Of a stretch of 64,000 nt of DNA, positions 62,733-64,000 are shown piece after piece. The DNA lies in contig CASGBA010000001.1 of assembly GCA_949299755.1 (NCBI GenBank), positions 221,329-285,328 of the forward strand, read 5' to 3'. Under the pieces are notes generated by a model. The model was not told the origin of the DNA. It was given only the letters and a program-made list of their open reading frames with translations, and searched no databases. The position numbers and the translations under genes are program-made. The first letter of the stretch is position 1. Every line of letters begins with the position of its first letter. This DNA is from an uncultured Treponema sp. (GTDB lineage Bacteria > Spirochaetota > Spirochaetia > Treponematales > Treponemataceae).

Positions 62733-63704
62733 TTACAAGATAACTTTTGCACTTTTCTTGTTTTTGAATCTGATATCGTAAAGAACCGCTCCTATTATAA
62801 TCGCCCCTTTAACAACCTGCTGGACATAGGAATCCACACCCTGAAGATTCATGATGTTATTGAGACAACCTATTATGAAAGATCCGGCAAAAGTTCCGGA
62901 TACAGTACCTATTCCGCCGGAAAAACTGGTTCCGCCTACAATAGCCGCGGTCAATCCTTCCATCTCATAACCTACAGCTCCGTTAGGCAGACCGGCGTTT
63001 ACCCTGGACATAAAAATCACGCCTGAAATTCCGACAAGGATTCCGTTTATCAGGAACGCAATGTATTTGGAACGCTCAACACGTATACCGGCGGCGACAG
63101 CGGCCTCTTCATTTCCTCCTATCGCATAAAGGGAACGGCCCAGACGTGTCTGATTCATTATGTACCAGATTATTATTGATATTCCCGCCAAAAACAAAAC
63201 CGGTATTGGAATGAATCCGATGCGTCCCTGTCCGAAAACATTGTAGTCGCCTATCTGGAGAATATTCTGCCCTTTTGTATACAAAAGAGCCAAACCCCTC
63301 GCCGCCATTGTCATGGCCAAAGTAACGATAAAAGCCGGCATCCTGAATTTCGCCACAAACAGAGCGTTAACCATGTTGCATGCAACAGAAACAAGAATGG
63401 CGACACCTACCGCAAGGACAAGATCCCCGGTTGCTTTATAAACGCTTACCGACAAAACACCGGAAAGAGCCAGAACAGCGCCGCAGGAAAGATCCAGCAT
63501 TCCGCCTATAATCAGAAGCATCTCCCCGTAAGCCAGTATTGTGGCTACAGTCAGCTGGACAGCAACATTTGTAATATTCCTTGCCCGCAAAAAATTCGGA
63601 TTCAACAAAGCGGAAATAATAATCATAATCAAAAGCACGACAAATATCGAATGCTTTTGCATTATTTTTCTCACGCCACTTGTTTTCAACAGAGTCTTTC
63701 CCAT
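62733..63704 (-). CDS. Sugar ABC transporter permease (RbsC/MglC type)
   Basis: 323 residues from ATG 63704, with GGGGAG upstream. About eight to ten membrane helices. The family motif GGNEEAAVAAGIRVERSKY (the EAA-like coupling loop) and LTAAIVGGTSFSGGIGTVSG are clear. It pairs with the ATPase encoded 2 bp upstream and the binding protein downstream. The chain ends in basic residues (DIRFKNKKSAK). A longer frame from 63800 would overlap the ATPase gene and is rejected. Confidence 0.92.
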   Translation of the reverse strand: MGKTLLKTSGVRKIMQKHSIFVVLLIMIIISALLNPNFLRARNITNVAVQLTVATILAYGEMLLIIGGMLDLSCGAVLALSGVLSVSVYKATGDLVLAVGVAILVSVACNMVNALFVAKFRMPAFIVTLAMTMAARGLALLYTKGQNILQIGDYNVFGQGRIGFIPIPVLFLAGISIIIWYIMNQTRLGRSLYAIGGNEEAAVAAGIRVERSKYIAFLINGILVGISGVIFMSRVNAGLPNGAVGYEMEGLTAAIVGGTSFSGGIGTVSGTFAGSFIIGCLNNIMNLQGVDSYVQQVVKGAIIIGAVLYDIRFKNKKSAKVIL

Positions 63705-63706
63705 CT

Positions 63707-64000
63707 TTAACGCTCCCCATTTATTTTCATTGCATATTGAAGTATTGCCTGCTGCGAAAAATCTTCCCTGGAAAGTTCTCCGCTTAAACGCCCTTTGCAC
63801 ATAACATAAATCCTGTCACACATTCCTATGAGCTCAGGCAATTCAGATGAAACCATGATTATTCCCCGTCCGGCTTTAGCGGCATCCATCATTAATTTAT
63901 AGATTTCGAACTTTGCCCCCACATCAATACCGCGTGTAGGTTCATCCAGAATCAGCACATCAGGATCCCGCATCATCCATCTTGAAAGAAGAACCTTCTG
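63707..64000 (-). CDS. Sugar ABC transporter ATPase (partial, C-terminal 97 residues)
   Basis: The frame enters from the right edge, so only the end is present. [20 protein letters not shown] (Walker B) and [16 protein letters not shown], followed by [19 protein letters not shown], are typical of the second half of the fused two-domain ATPases RbsA, MglA and XylG. The stop lies 2 bp before the permease ATG. The operon therefore extends beyond the window. Confidence 0.92.
   Translation of the reverse strand, partial: QKVLLSRWMMRDPDVLILDEPTRGIDVGAKFEIYKLMMDAAKAGRGIIMVSSELPELIGMCDRIYVMCKGRLSGELSREDFSQQAILQYAMKINGER

Overview
The window is an ordinary chromosomal stretch from a motile, diderm spirochaete, most likely a Treponema or close relative. 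I base this on the gene content and order: rpsP-khpA-rimM-trmD-rplS followed by FliK-like, FlhB-like, HD-GYP and YraN genes; CheB/CheR, a FliL-like protein, RNase Y, AddAB, MntP and a LptC/LptA/LptB set. Spirochaete membership is inferred from family resemblance only; no rRNA is present to confirm it. I see no tRNA, rRNA, insertion sequence, prophage or CRISPR array.

Layout. 1-5279 (minus): the ribosomal/tRNA-modification operon running into flagellar-export-like genes, an HD-GYP protein and YraN. 5370-6616 (plus): a promoter, a 34-codon upstream ORF and corA. 6637-15367: mnmG, a FliL-like/ECF-sigma/anti-sigma operon, a LysM-M23 lipoprotein, rlmE, then a polyprenyl synthase-TPR-degenerate YmdB-RseC-like operon. 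15398-20812: cheR-cheB and, divergently, lptC-lptA-lptB-ddl. 20979-25165: rny, a candidate structured RNA on the minus strand, argR and pgi. 25256-37517: mntP-purB, engB, an ABC-F protein, a HAD phosphatase, a membrane protein, tyrS, nadE, a LacI-type regulator and radA. 37578-43753: gdhA, glgP and glgX. 43907-50203: addB-addA. 50232-53790: FGGY kinase, prs and a DUF4197 lipoprotein. 53851-59233: a redox cassette with an ECF S component, divergent from a single-chain EcfA-EcfA'-EcfT protein, then a TrmH-type methyltransferase. 59338-64000: an outer-membrane-barrel candidate and a sugar or polyol ABC transporter with a polyol dehydrogenase, cut by the right edge.

The most striking signal is not a gene. 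At about a dozen genes a sigma-70 -10 hexamer ends 5 to 9 bases before the start codon, most often exactly 6, which puts the A of ATG at the expected +1. Several also have a good -35 at 17 bp and no Shine-Dalgarno sequence. These genes (mnmG, lptC, purB, engB, the ABC-F gene, the HAD gene, tyrS, radA, ecfAA'T and others) are predicted to be read from leaderless mRNAs, while genes inside operons carry normal GGAG-type sites.

Other points of interest are a ~290-nt structured RNA with its own promoter and terminator, an upstream ORF before corA whose N-terminus recalls MgtL, a fused ECF transporter with a degenerate second ATPase, a YmdB homologue that has lost nearly all metal ligands, and an HD-GYP protein lacking its first metal-binding histidine.
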